Positions 35,690-48,700 of a DNA stretch of 64,000 nt are shown here, one piece after another. How positions within the stretch are numbered: position 1 is the stretch's first letter; the number at the start of each line of letters is the position of its first letter. The DNA is from Phoronis australis (taxonomy: Eukaryota; Phoronida; Phoronidae): positions 911,568 to 975,567 of the forward strand of contig NMRA01000044.1 in the NCBI GenBank assembly GCA_002633005.1, written 5' to 3'. A program made the translations under genes and the position numbers. The notes beneath the pieces were generated by a model that searched no databases, was not told where the DNA came from, and saw only the letters and a program-made list of their open reading frames with translations.

Positions 35690-38600
35690 AAAGGGCTGCT
35701 TGACACAGGTCAGTTTGCTCCGTGTCAGTTGCGCCGGGCCAAAAGTTGATGTCTAAATGGGACTTATGAAGAGTTACAACCAGGTTTAGTTGGTCTGAAC
35801 TTTACTGACATGATCTGTGGCATTTTTGTGAACAGTCCTTTAAGCATCTGACCGAGCCTCCTAGTCCAATCTCTTTAAATACTAATTCCACATCTGAATA
35901 CTGTTATAGTTTTGTCTTCAGAGTCCGTAATGTATCCCATGTGGTTAGCTGGTCTGGATGCTGGGGCACTCACCTTCCCATTTGGAAAAAAGTCACCCCC
36001 TCCGGAAAATTAACAGCATCTGACATCAACATGAATCACAATTTGGATGATGGACCTAACGTAAAAAATTAAGATGAAAATTAAAAAATGAATTTGAAAA
36101 CAAACAGCATAAGGAGACCTATAACGTGACTGTAATTAGGGCCAAGATTGTACACTTCGGCTGTTACTCAGTCTTGGTAAACCGTAGCTTAATTAAAATT
36201 AACTGGTGGTCATTTCATTCCAACAGGGCGTTAGACTGTGAGTAGGACCTCTTCAAAATGACCATCCCCGGACTTTACTGCATCATGATTAAATTTTGTG
36301 GACTAAAATCACAAACAAAATCACGTTCATAAGATACTGAGCAGTACCAACCATTTGTGGATTATGAGAATTAGTAAAAAGAGATACAGCACTCCTGAAC
36401 AGATTTAATAGACAACTTATAATTAGTATACATTGTTAATTAGTCCTTCCTTCTAATATGTAGTGTTGAAAATCTGACTCTTTTTATTGCTCACAATCTT
36501 GCGTTGGTTGCATTCAAGAAGACAATATACAATCTTTTAATCCATGCAGTAACTGTCTGATTCTGGACAGAAGTAGAACACATAAATTCTGCATCAAAAC
36601 ATTGTTTCATTTCTTCAACCATAGGTGTGCTCATTTTCAATCACCAATGTATTACCCGTAGATAAAATTTAACTTTGGACAACAAATCTTACCCAAATTT
36701 TTACACCTAAGTTTGTTGCTATGAATACTGAAATTTTAACAAATGTTCAGAAAAAAGTTAAGCCAACATTTATTCTTGCTGAGAAATTTGACAAAAAACG
36801 ACAATCCCTTTTTCTGTCATATTCTATTTTTAAACTGTGCAATCTAAATAGTTGCACAGTTTCTAATCAAAAGCAATACTCTGATGATTTGAATGTGTTA
36901 TCATTAGAAGGGAACTGCTAAAACATCTAGATACTAATTTTGTGGAAATAATAAGATTTTAATCTACCATAGCAATCTGTGCTACGAAAGCCCCAGGTGA
37001 GCAGATTAACCTAAAAAATACTAACACTGTATCAAAATCCTAGAGACAGAGAAAAGGGACTTAATCAAAATAAACACAGGTGAGGAGACTGTCGATATAA
37101 TTTAATCAATTTGTTTTACCTGGACTTACAGGTAATAATATCTCCAGATTACCAACGAGATAAGGAACTACAGAACTGATTTAAGACAATTTCCTTTTCC
37201 ATATTATCAGACAAAGTATCAAAATGCTACCAAAGTCTGGCATTACCATACAAAAAATCAGCTCAAAAAAGTTATAAATGGGCTCTGTGATTAAGCCATC
37301 AAACCATTTCCCAAAAAGAGACAGTCACAAAATGATAAATGATGATTGTTTGTATTTTATTTGGGTGCCAAGAAGAAGACCAAAATAGGTACATACATAC
37401 TCAAATAACCCAATTCCTGCACTCATTCAAGAAAGAGGGCTGAACAGTGTTTATGGGTAGACTCCATGAATCTCAAAAGCATCATGGTTACATTCAAAGG
37501 ACAAGCAGAAACTTTTCAATACAGCAATGGGAATTGTTAGAATATAGTGCACACACCATAAATAATTGGACAAAATGTCACAAATGAGTGTGACGAGAGA
37601 AATTTCCACGTCACGACAGGCGCCACGAATTCACAACCAAGAAGAACACACAGCTGGAATGATGAGTCATACAGTGTGTGCCAAAAGTATCCAGACAAAA
37701 TGGCCCCGAATTCCCTGTAATGACGTCTGGGTGGAAGCCGCAATCATCTTCGGAGTAATCCTCCCTCATGACCGAGAATGACAGGAAATTAAACGGAATT
37801 TTAATAAGATGGCTTAAAGCCAAGATGCTATAATTACAATTTTACCCGCCACTTTTTTTACCACTCCTTGGTGTTAACAGAATTAACCGTCATGGCAGCG
37901 AAAACGTTTTTTTGTCTTATTAATTTTTTCTTGTACTGTAAGTGATGCAGTGGTTTTCACTGCCTGTTTCAACATGTCCCCATTACTTGTTTGCCAGCAG
38001 TTGTGACAGGTTTGAATGGCCCGTGACCTGTTTGGAAAAATAGCAACCAGTTTGGAAGAGAGGCATCACCATTGCTAACCACTGCTTTAAATTGCAACAA
38101 TAACTGGCTATAGCCCATTGAAACTTATAAAGGCCAATTAGTGGGTACCACAAGGCAGGTAAATGTGCACTTAAGGTTATGTCCAACCTTATTTGGTGGC
38201 CTCCATTCTAACACTTATATCAAAAAAAATAAGCTTTGTCAACTAGTAAAAGTAAATATTTTATGAAAGAACAAAGACCAGGAAATATAAATATACTTTT
38301 TGCATTTATTTGTCATTACTATTTTTACGTAAAAACCTTTTTTAAGTAAAAATTTCCTTTTTAAAAAAGGTACATTCACAGCAAAATAACCCCTCGGTTG
38401 ATTTTAACGAAACCTTTTTTAAATGAAATCTTCATCCATTACCTCAAAAACGCTGTTACGAATTTTCGATTAGTCTGTTCGTTTGGTTTCTATGACAAAT
38501 AAACTCGCAAAACGTAAGGTATTTTTGTAAAAAATTGAAGCCGTATTCGTCGCCACTTTACACAAAAACTAAGCTTTTATATTAAAAATCCTAACAGTGT

Positions 38601-39884
38601 TTTTGAGATTGGTGACTAAATATTAAGTTTGGAAAGTTTCAGCGAAATCAATCAAGCCATTTTCCAGAACTCGTGTTCCTAAGTTCAAATAAAGTCGATT
38701 TGCCGAAGCCGAGAAAAAGCTGATTAAACTGGGACACGTGAAAATCTCTAAGTCTTTGGTTAATTATTCTGTGAAAACTTGTTTTCGGTATACATAAAAT
38801 ATAGAATCCTTAACTATGTCACCTATTTCAATGTTTTCTTGCAATGTCAACTAATTTTGCAGTGTGTAACTAACTTAAATATCATTAAAACCTCAAATAG
38901 ACCATTGATTGGATCAGGTGACCAGACCAAAATCAAGCTACAAGATGATCAAATTTTATTGCTTATAAATGTTCACAGTCATATTTCAAAAACTTTGTTT
39001 CACTTTTGAAAAATATTACATTTTTTTGTTTTCTGCAACTTTTAGAATTTTTTAAGAAAATCAAGAAGTGTTAATTTTTAAAGCCATCTCATGCAAAAGT
39101 GGAACTTATCAAATCAATTTTAGCCGTGTTTTCGAGAACAGTGCTCATAAAGCATAATATCTAATAGTTTCGTATGAATTCTTAACTTTCCCACGTCTGA
39201 GATACGATGTTCTGAACTTTAAGCCAGACTTGGACATTTTTAGGGTCCGACATAACATTATGGTAGTTTAGCTGGCTGCAAGTACACCGATACATTTGGA
39301 GACGGAGGAGCTCGAAATTCACTCTAGGTGTCACAAGTGAAGCAAAGGACTTTACCACAGAAATGCCCTCATTCAGGCAAATCACGTGGGTCCCTTATCG
39401 CACAAACGACACGCTGATGAACTGCATTCTGCTCTCAGTTTATTCAAAAATTAATAAAAGGGTTTTTATTCCTGAGCGCCACCTTGTGGATATCGAGTCG
39501 CTCAGTGAAAGAATGTCAGTCACCAAGTGCTTTCAACATTTTTGTTCGCATTGTCGCACTTATGACAGGCTTCTCCTCTGTTACAGAGAACATTTCGACA
39601 TCTCATTACCAGTCAACAGAGTGATACAGAACTTTGAACAATTATTTTTACCATGTACTGCAGGATAACCAGCTGTGAGATTTGTTAACACATGATCACA
39701 TAATTATTCCATAGAATAAATTGATCGTGAGGTGATAAATAATTCATGATAATTTTAAGTACCAGGAAGGGCAAATAACATGAAGGTTTAATTAAAAAGT
39801 GTAACTTATTTAAGCTGTCTTAAAATTGTAAATATTTAATTTGTTGTAAGCGCCACCTTGTGACTTCCTGGAGAACTGTGTGTA

Positions 39885-39885
39885 N
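39885..39885. other. Single N standing for about 888 missing bases
   Basis: The flanks match 33382 and 34271 in allele A, so the N hides the counterpart of 33383-34270. Confidence 0.85.
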
Positions 39886-40390
39886 GTGGTCTAGGTAATT
39901 TAATTAGACTTTCCAATAACTGGACCTCCTGTAGAAAAACTGGCTGTTAACACTAGGTAGAATCAGATTTCAAACAGTCTTTTCTCTCCGTGGATTTAGC
40001 TGATTAGAAGTTGATTGGAACTTCAGGTGTATGATCTACCTGTATGGAGTTCCCCTGCAGTAGCTCATGGGGTAATCAACCACAAGGTTTATTAGGATTA
40101 TCCCCTTAACTAACTTGTGACATTTTTTGGATGTTGCCAAAACAGGCTTTCTTGGTAACTTGACATATCTCATCACACAAGTGTGACAAAATGTCAAACT
40201 TAGTCCTTTCACACTCCCATAGGTAAAACCTTCACATCTACAAACAACACCAAACTGTTATTTCTGAAGTTCATAATAGGACAACAAGACATACACACAC
40301 AACCCTCAGGCTTGGGAGTAAATCCTTAGTGCAAACAGATTTAACTGTCAAATACTTTTAATTATTCATAATCTGCCAGTCAAATGTGTG

Positions 40391-40396
40391 TTTATT
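40391..40396 (-). terminator. Polyadenylation signal AATAAA
   Basis: Minus-strand AATAAA 55 nt downstream of the stop codon at 40452. It ends the two-exon gene. Confidence 0.55.
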
Positions 40397-40451
40397 TTAA
40401 ACTTAAGATGTCATTAAAGCTTTAAGCCACATGGAAAATTTCCACTTCAGT

Positions 40452-41206
40452 TCATTTGAACTGAGCAGTGCCAGTGTGCCTTTGTGCCTTATGGTTTTGG
40501 CAACAATAGGTCTTCCAGTTTATGGGCATGCCTTCTGTTACTTGACTATTACCAGCAGACCCTGTATTCCACTCAGCACATTCCCCTGGCAACTGAATGA
40601 AACATGAAACTAGAAAATTTGAATTATTGGACGTTTAATATTGGTATTTCAGTATTATTGACATTTTTTCTGGTAAATTCAAACCTCAATACGCCCCAGA
40701 CTTCAAGAACAAGAACATATACCACCGGGGAAAGCACCAGGTTTCCTACTTAAAAACTCTCTGTGAAACTTGTGTTCACCACCACAGCAATGTTAATGAG
40801 ATTTTGAATTGAACAGTACGTGGATTTCATTTGCAACAAACAAACACGGACAAAAAATACTTGTCTACATGTGCTGTTATTGTTAGGTGTTGTGCATAAT
40901 ACTAGCCTGGTGGAGACTGCCAATGACAATTCTGCGCAACTTGGGAGGATGGGAACACTGGTAAACTATGTTGCATCGAAACAAGGTATATCAAACTGTA
41001 CATACCTTTGTGTCTAACCTGCATTTGTTCAACTTCAAACGGAATCCAGCTTTCAGGAATTCCCCTTGGCACTGAGTGCAGTTTTGTAGATTGTTGAGAA
41101 CGGGATATCCATGTCCGTGTTTTGATTGAGAATGGAAACAGTATACGGCACTTGGATCATTGTAAGCGACTTCACACAATGTTAATAATTCTTGATAGTA
41201 CGCCAT
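40452..41206 (-). CDS. Two-exon gene for a 113-residue Cys/His-rich protein of unknown function
   Basis: Exon 1 is 41206-41006 (67 codons): MAYYQELLTLCEVAYNDPSA and on to NKCRLDTK, consensus donor GTATGT, phase 0. An in-frame TGA just upstream of the ATG supports the start. Exon 2 is 40592-40452 (46 codons + TGA), after acceptor gtttcattcag, ending KAQRHTGTAQFK. The intron is 413 nt. Visible features are C43-x2-C46, C97-C98, H25/H30/H32 and H101/H106, which could bind zinc. There is no signal peptide or membrane segment. I do not recognise the family. The allele A version of exon 2 (34790-34978) carries a 1-bp deletion. A weaker donor 13 nt upstream (41018) would break phase. Confidence 0.6.
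41006..41206 (-). CDS. Exon 1 of the two-exon Cys/His-rich gene
   Basis: 67 codons, residues 1-67, phase 0 donor GTATGT at 41005. It is GC-richer than its flanks. The region upstream (41280-41420) is relatively CpG-rich and may hold the promoter. Confidence 0.6.
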
Positions 41207-42550
41207 AAGGTAAATTTGTCACCTGAGATTACCCATCCTCACAAACTATCACCGTTCTCATACAAGGTATTGACGTTTTCGGAAGAACAACGCCGCTGCA
41301 CCTTTCCGAGTTGCTTCAAAAATTCGCGTGTATCGTCTCGCCATCTGGTGTCTCATTTCAGACTCACGTAGCAGACGAAATCGGAAAATGGTTACAAATA
41401 CGCATCACCACGCCGTAAATATCAAAAATAACCTGCTTTCATTTATAGAACCGACCTTAAAAGATGCGAGAGAATCAAAAAAATTAAGTGCAACAAGACA
41501 AAAAAATCCCAATTGTAAGACGAAATTGACATTTTTGTAGCAAAAATGAGCGTGTCGCAAACAATGCAAAAAGAAAAAAATAGACTACTCTTTGGCCGAC
41601 TGACCTACCGGTGCCGGTACCCGTCTCGGAGGAATGAAGGTAGAATTGGGGGAAACAAAAATATTTTTAAAAAGGGCTTATAAATAAGAAGAAGGGTAGT
41701 CAAGGTTGCCATCACGGGCCCCTCCAAAAGTTAGGATTTACATCAAATAATAAAACGCAAATTCAAAACAACGTAAAAAGAAAGAGAGATGACCACATTA
41801 CCCCTTGCCAGAGAGGGGAGAAATGCAGCTTTGTATTCTTTAAAATTTGCCCTCTAACTTTGAATCTTAATCAGTTAGCTCTAAACCATGTAATGTGTAA
41901 TTTTTTGAAGTATACATGAAGAGCACATTTTCAATTAGCGAGTGAGCGTACACGGCATATGCATGTGTGTCTTTTTTCTTAAACTGCGAGCGCCTAACAA
42001 AAATGCCCAGACCAAGGTTATAAAAATGAATCCAGAACTGGTAGTAGACAAATGTTCTTGAAATTTGTCTCTCTTCAGTGGCATGCTTCGCACCGTCTTT
42101 CTTTTCTTTTATAAACGGGATAATATTTATCATGTGACGCAAAACATATACATAGCCTACCGAGCATTCAGTGAACAAACACAGAAACCGCAGGGCATTA
42201 CATATCTGGGTTGGACTAATTACAGTTTATGCATATAAAATAAAAGTCAAATATACTGTACTCACAAGCATTGTATACAATTGAAATACAGTGATGGGGC
42301 CTAATGATACAATGTGATGAATAATTCAAAGAACGTCTGTGCTATGAGAACCTGGGAATCATGTGAATCAATAAGCCAATCTGAATTACAATTCGAACGC
42401 AACAGAAACTGCAAGAACTACTGCTCACGGGATTAATAAAGAAATTCGATAGTGAAATGTTCCAGATTAAGATTTCCCCGAACAACAGTAGAACAGGAAG
42501 GGACAATCTGATTACCAAAGTTTCCGGAAGAGCGAGTCGCATTCAGTTCC
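41207..42550. other. Promoter side of the two-exon gene; no further gene seen
   Basis: A CpG-containing stretch at 41280-41420 is followed by AT-rich sequence. A 103-codon minus frame (41867-42178) has no splice or composition support. Confidence 0.4.
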
Positions 42551-42559
42551 ATTGAGTCT

Positions 42560-43800
42560 AAAGTTGAAAAAAAAATGGGCATGCGATTGGGTGTCATCAT
42601 ACTTCTAGTAAGGGAAAATGTTGTTAAAGCGAGAATTGCTTCACTGAAAATTTGTTTGAGTTTAAGAAAAGACCACATTTGGACACGGATACGCCTACCG
42701 GTGTGCTCCCTAGTCAGGGCAATTTTAGTTCCTTTACATATGCCAGGCTTCTTGACAGATTTTCGTGAAATTTGGTAAATATGTGCTTTTGGAGACCGTG
42801 GCACCTTCCCAGTACGGAATCCTCGCAATCTGAGTCTCCTAGTGGTCATTTTTATTATTTTTGTGTCTTTTTGATAAATTTCACAGATACGTTGAGGTGA
42901 GCATGACCCATGACGTTGATTTTCCAACAGGTTAAAATACCGTGACGCCCCCCTACTGGCAATCTAGGCTCTCTTTGCATCTATACGTACCAAGTTTCCT
43001 TGTTGGGTTTTCATGGAACTTGGAGAAGTTTCTATGAAAGGATACTAAACCCTGTTTCGATGATTTCAACCTATATCCTCGTTCTGTCACCTGCTAATGC
43101 ATCATTGGCCTCAATCTTCCAAGTTATAGACAGGAGTCAACTAAAAACTCATACTACATGTCACAGGTTGGATATTATGGTCCATGGTGGTTGGTCTTTT
43201 CCCACAGTACCATTTAATTCGCTAAGAGCGTATGTCACGCTTGTCCATTAAGCAAAATTTGAAAGGAGTCTTCAAAATTTCCTCCAATCTTTTAAGAGTT
43301 GCCGAGGGTTGCAGAGCATTATTTTGTTTCACAGAACTGGATGGAAAAGTCGTGTACACGTGTACATGTTTAGCATCTGTACATATGCCAAAACTGGGTT
43401 TGGTACGCTGTTGAGGATGCGATCAATTCAATGTACTCTGGACTCACTGGTGTTCAGATCTTCAAAGCACTTAAAGAGCCACTATGGGATTTTACAGATG
43501 TCTTCCTATTGAGATGATCAGGATTGACAAAAATTTCGAAAGGGTACAATAACTGTGGTATTCCCATGTGACATTTTTTGTCTGTGCCTCATTATATCAG
43601 CTATGTTCCTTGATGGATACTCTTCAAATTTGGTAGATGTGTCCTAGTGAAGAAGAGTATACAGTAAATTACTTGGCATTGATTTTGGGATGAGTCCGAC
43701 AACTGTGGCATCCGCTAGTGGCAATTTTGGTTTTCTTTGAGGATGGCTCTGTACCTATATTTCTTGACGTATATATTGATGAAAGCTAGTCAGCTTTGGT
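42560..43800. repeat. Degenerate repeat domain
   Basis: Recurring phrases: 'ctactggcaat' and 'gctagtggcaattttggtt' (42950, 43715), 'catggaacttgg..aa' and 'ttgaaaggagtcttcaaa', and 'catatgccA' (42737, 43382). The style is shared with 14190-15530, pointing to one old family. A 164-codon minus frame (42433-42927) spans the edge of the domain and is probably fortuitous. Confidence 0.4.
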
Positions 43801-45461
43801 TGACTGAGACATAATAAGAATAAACCATACCCACACAAAAAAAATCAAAGGAATCACTGAGAGCCTTCCAGCAGCGACCCGACGTTCGTTTTATTAAGCA
43901 ACCTGCAGCATTGCAGTCAGAGTTACTTTCAAAATTCATTGGAATTATTAAATGACAATTTCAGAAGTCACTATTGCGCAAATTAACTAAAGAATGAACC
44001 TACATTCAGACGAGAACATTGCTATGGCAGAACATAGGTTTTGAAAATTAAAAGTGCGTTGCAACACTCAAGTCAAGTTCCAGAGATTCACTTAAGACCA
44101 CACAGACTCTTACGCTCGTTAACCTTGTTCCTGAAGTGCTAGTTAAGTGACCCTCTGGAGACACCTGTCACGTTCCCTTTTATCTGCCTTAATTATACTT
44201 ATTAAAAAGTGACTATAAACCCATATTAATCAGAAAAACTGTTGATACAGGCCACTTGTCAGCACACGTCATTAAAGTGAGGAGCAAGTCTTGATCAATT
44301 TTGTACTGGAAAGTAGCTTAAATTAAAAGTTATATTCTTTGATGGAACATAAGTTTATAACCGTTTTGAATCACAAGGCTGACACTTTGATTTTACAACA
44401 TAGTTTATTGAAACACACTGTTCATGCATACAAACGGATGGCAATATGCACCCACATCTGTAAATATGGCTTGGTAATGTCACGAAAGTTATCACTTTTA
44501 AACCACAAAAATTGCATCAAATAAGTCAATCGCGTAAAATGAACATGATTTGAGAATTCTCAACCCCATTGCAAACAAATATACTTTGTATCTTCATAAA
44601 ATTTCACAACTGCGACCATACAACCAAATCACCATTCCTATCCAAGGTGATACGTTAATTCTTATAAATCACAACTGTGACTACAGGACTCTTGAGATGA
44701 AATCACCAATTTTTGACAAAAATAATTGTTAAAAATGATGCCTTTTTATTTTCCAAGGGCTTTAAACACTACTGTAAATGCCCATACTATCTCAACACAT
44801 TGACCGGTGGTAAGTAAGGCACAGAACTGAAAAATGGTTCTGTCAGCATTTTTTGATGCTACTTATCTTATAGCAAGATGAACAAAATCAATTTCACTTG
44901 TATGCCATATTGTTGCGATTTTACCATAAATAGGTCAAGTCAATGTTGTGACCTTTGAACCACAAAAAAAATAAACTATGAACCTCAACATCGAAGCAAT
45001 CAATGAACTTTACAGCGTCAATGGTATCACCATGTGTTATTGTGAACTGTTAGTAGCCGTATTAAAGAACCAAAATAAAAGGTTCCACCAAAAACATGAT
45101 TTTCAAACATAGTGCAGAGTGAGACTTAATTAAAATATGCATTAACAACAAAAATTAACTTAAGAACCTCATTAATTTTTCTAATTCTAATAGTTGCTTC
45201 AACCATTGATTCCGCTAGCTTTCAGAGTAACGAATATTGTGGAAAGTATCGGAGACTCGCAATTGGAGTGGGTGAGTTATCTTAACCAGCTATTGTATCG
45301 CTTGCACGATGTTACCTTCAGCTAGTTTCAAATTCATGGTTTATAAGCCCTACTTAGCTGTCCACCGTGACATGCACAAAGAGTCATGCACAGTGTCGTA
45401 ATATGATGGAATACACCAAGATATCTGTCTCTGGGCCAACTACAGGAGCACAACGCCTATT
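43801..45461. other. No gene seen; downstream of FTSJ1
   Basis: AT-rich with short ORFs only. The FTSJ1 3' end lies just to the right. Confidence 0.45.
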
Positions 45462-45467
45462 TTTATT
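45462..45467 (-). terminator. FTSJ1 polyadenylation signal AATAAA
   Basis: Minus-strand AATAAA 23 nt downstream of the FTSJ1 stop codon (45491-45493). Confidence 0.6.
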
Positions 45468-45490
45468 CATCTCAAGTCCATCAACTGCTG

Positions 45491-45715
45491 TCAACTTTCA
45501 CTCGCAACTTTCTCTGCCCCAGAATAGTCACTACTCTGATTTTGATCACCAGACTGAAGTACATTGCCACTGCCTTCTTCTGACTGTTTGTGCGAACTTG
45601 GCCTTTCCTCTTTGGCAAGTAGTTCATTTTTCCTCATATAGCACGCTCCCTCGTACGGTGGACTGATCGGGGATTGGGTTGGGGGTAGATAGCTGTACTT
45701 CTTTCCTGGTTCCAA
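45491..45715 (-). CDS. FTSJ1: FTSJ1 exon 10 (terminal), residues 259-332
   Basis: Acceptor atttcag, then [20 protein letters not shown] and on to LLAKEERP, ending with a Ser/Gln-rich tail and TGA. The first codon is TTG (Leu) carried over from phase 0, not a start. Confidence 0.95.
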   Translation of the reverse strand: MEPGKKYSYLPPTQSPISPPYEGACYMRKNELLAKEERPSSHKQSEEGSGNVLQSGDQNQSSDYSGAEKVASES

Positions 45716-48700
45716 CTGAAATGTTACAAAGACACCAACACTTGAAGAGCTAAGCGACTAAAATTTGTTGAGAACAGTCACAATATCCCATTAGCTAAGT
45801 TAATCAACGAGCAATTTGTTCAGTTCCTGTGACATAAGAAGAGAACTTTACGAGTCAATAATTTACTGCGATTAATAAAAGAACTGTGCTAACAAGAGTG
45901 ATTTGTATATGACATCAGTACAAACATATTGGCAATAATTATGATAAAGGTCCAACAAAGTAAACATTAAATTGAGACAACTGACTTTTACAGACGTCTG
46001 GAAAGAGGCAGGAACAAAAGAGAGTTCCATCGACAAAAAAAAATATTGCAAAGTGCGGCCACATGTTACGCTTGTAATCAATGGCAATATCTTATGAAAT
46101 CTTGCACAATCAAACATTTTCACAAGCTTCTCGCATCAACAAAACAGACGCCCTGGTCGAGTGGGGTCTGGATCTCCTACTTTGCCACTTTTACAGTGCT
46201 GTAATAGAAGACTACAAAGTGCCTGCTAAGTCGCCTCAATGTCAGAGCATTATCTGGTCATAACTTTGGATTTGCAACAGCGAGGGTAGCCTTGCCAATG
46301 ATGAAAACTGCTGTCTATCAAGGGGTAGAAACGATTACGCAGCCGCAACTGTAAATTCCAGTTCCGATTCCAAAAACCCCAGTCATGGACCACCTAACAC
46401 CACACCCAAAGCCAAAATTCCCCTAAACTCCGCATATGCACAGAAAATACAAAATTCCAGAAATGTACTTGGATCGTTTCCATACCCTGCATACCAAATC
46501 CCTAGGTTCTACAATCCACCCAGTTCTAATTTAAATATTCAAAAACAACAACCGACAGGCCTACTGCCGTCTTTCAACATGGAAGCTTTTAGAGAAGGAA
46601 AAGTTAAAGGTCAATTCACCTCTAGTGGGTATGTTTTGTCCGAATCATAAGCACTGAGATCTCCGCATGCAAGGAATGGTACAATGACTCGATTGGGACC
46701 TGTTAAACTGTTGAAGTCAACATCTGAAAAAAGTAAAAAATGTCAACATTAAACAAAGCGACAATGAACAATTTAGAATGCAGTGCTAGACAAATCTAAA
46801 AAATCATATGCTGTGGTATTTGTCGTTCTCTTAAACTACGGTACCTGTTCTCTATAATATACCATTTCTTGTGAATTCGTAGTCATATTTCCTAAGCTTT
46901 GGTGTGCTTACTGTAAGCACATTTTCTGTCTTGTCTACAGCACTTATACATGAATTGTTACGATGGCAGGCAAATCGTTTGAATGAAAAGGCAGATTAGC
47001 CACCTTAAGAGTACATTAAGCACTTGCCGTGACACCTATTTAATAGCATATTAACATTATGGAAAAGTGTTAATATCCTGGCCAATCAAGTGGGATCACC
47101 TTAATAGGCAAACAGAGCCTAATAGAAGTTATATCAGAAAGCAGATCTGCCGCCAGATTAGATGCAGATAGTACAAAGGGAGCACATATGTCTATCAACA
47201 TTCATTTGTAAAATGTTTACAGATTTGCCTTCTGAATAGATGACCTGTGTATTATACATATGAACTGAAACACTAAAGGTTTGCCTGTACTCCACCACCG
47301 TGATTCATACTAAATTTCTTCGTGACTGCACATATTTCAATTTTTTTAACATTACTCTAGCCAAAGATGTCACTGCACCTCAATTCCTATCTCACAGTTC
47401 ATACCCCTTGTAGCTACTCTATACAAATTCAGAGAGCAAGTACTTAATATGTAAACAAACACCGTACCAATCATTCACAAAATACCTACAAGTTTGTTTT
47501 TAGAAGTAAGAACTTCTAATTGGCACCAGGAAATTTGAGTCATCTGAGTACAGAACGATTGGATAACTGCGTTACAGCAGCGTGCATTCTAAATCAAAAG
47601 TTTGTTTATATGCTAGAATGCTGTTTTACACAGCTTTCAGCTAAGATACGATTTGAGTGCGTCCAAGTTACACGAGTTCTACTCAACTCACCATAGCGGT
47701 GATCCAGCAGTGGGTTAGACATGTTGGGTACATAACCGGGTGGAGGCGAGTAGTCCTGACACACAACAAATGACTCTGAAAAAGTAGCGTGAATAGACAG
47801 AAATGGTGTTGAGATGTGAGGATACATTTGATAAGCAAAATGTGACTACAAATCACTACTTACGATAAAAACCCTTCAGTTAAGGGCCCAATATGGCACA
47901 CAAGAGAATTTTGTTTCGTCAAATGTCTCAGCAAAAATGAACAGTACAAAAATCTTACATGTTGTAAGCATGGCTTTTGCAATTAACTTAAAAAATTGGA
48001 AAGGGCAATTTCAGTAACTGATTTTGCAGAAATTGAAGAACTTTTGTCATATTCAAATCCTAACAGGAATTCCTCAGCTCAATTATGAGTAGCGCCATGC
48101 CGTTTGCAAGGAAATCAAATATGTCTGTCTGCAGTTAGTTGTCAGTTGAGTTTCCGCGCGAAAGGGAGTAGAACACAATAATATAGCTGGTTGTCCAGAT
48201 ATCTGAGGTCTGTTGCATGAAAAGTGACTTGATGGACAGAAAGTTGGTCATACACTCCTACTTCCCAATTGGTGAATAAAGTTTTAGTCAAGTTATTTCA
48301 AGCATATCACAGTTTAGAAATAATTTATGAAAATTATCTCAGCAATTAGCACTTAGGTCAATATTCTCAGAAACTTCACATTCTTGCTAAAGTGACTCTC
48401 AATTGTTTTCCAGATATAGTTGTGTGGAGTGTAACACACGGTCTTCAGTCAATTTTCATGGAACAGAACTCAGAACACAGTATGAACTTGGAGGGTTTGC
48501 AACCAAAAGTTACTTTTACACAAAGCATAGCAGTGGCGGATTTAGGGGGGGAGGACCATGCCCCCCCCCCCTAAAATTCTCCGAATACCATTTGGAAGTT
48601 TGGGGTGAGAATTGCTGAGTAGCATACACATGCACCCAGGGGGTTCGGGGGTCGAATGCTCAATGCATAAGCCTTGAACAAACCCCGTAACCTTTTTTGT

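Larger units (their letters stand above)
35690..40897. repeat. Allele B of the redundantly assembled locus
   Basis: Collinear with 28323-35688. It lacks the 836-bp segment (31552-32387), the foldback element (35129-35527) and the 888 bp represented by the N at 39885. Small coding-neutral differences occur throughout, for example a 6-bp insertion near 38108 and a 3-bp deletion near 36853. Confidence 0.85.

Noticed and set aside
28323-40897. Genuine segmental tandem duplication
   Set aside because: Every junction coincides with a single N, and a missing stretch is replaced by an N. Allelic redundancy explains it more simply.
42433-42927. 164-codon minus ORF
   Set aside because: Overlaps a degenerate repeat domain; no start context, splice sites or motif.
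45367-45666. 99-codon plus ORF
   Set aside because: Antisense shadow of FTSJ1 exon 10 and its 3' flank.
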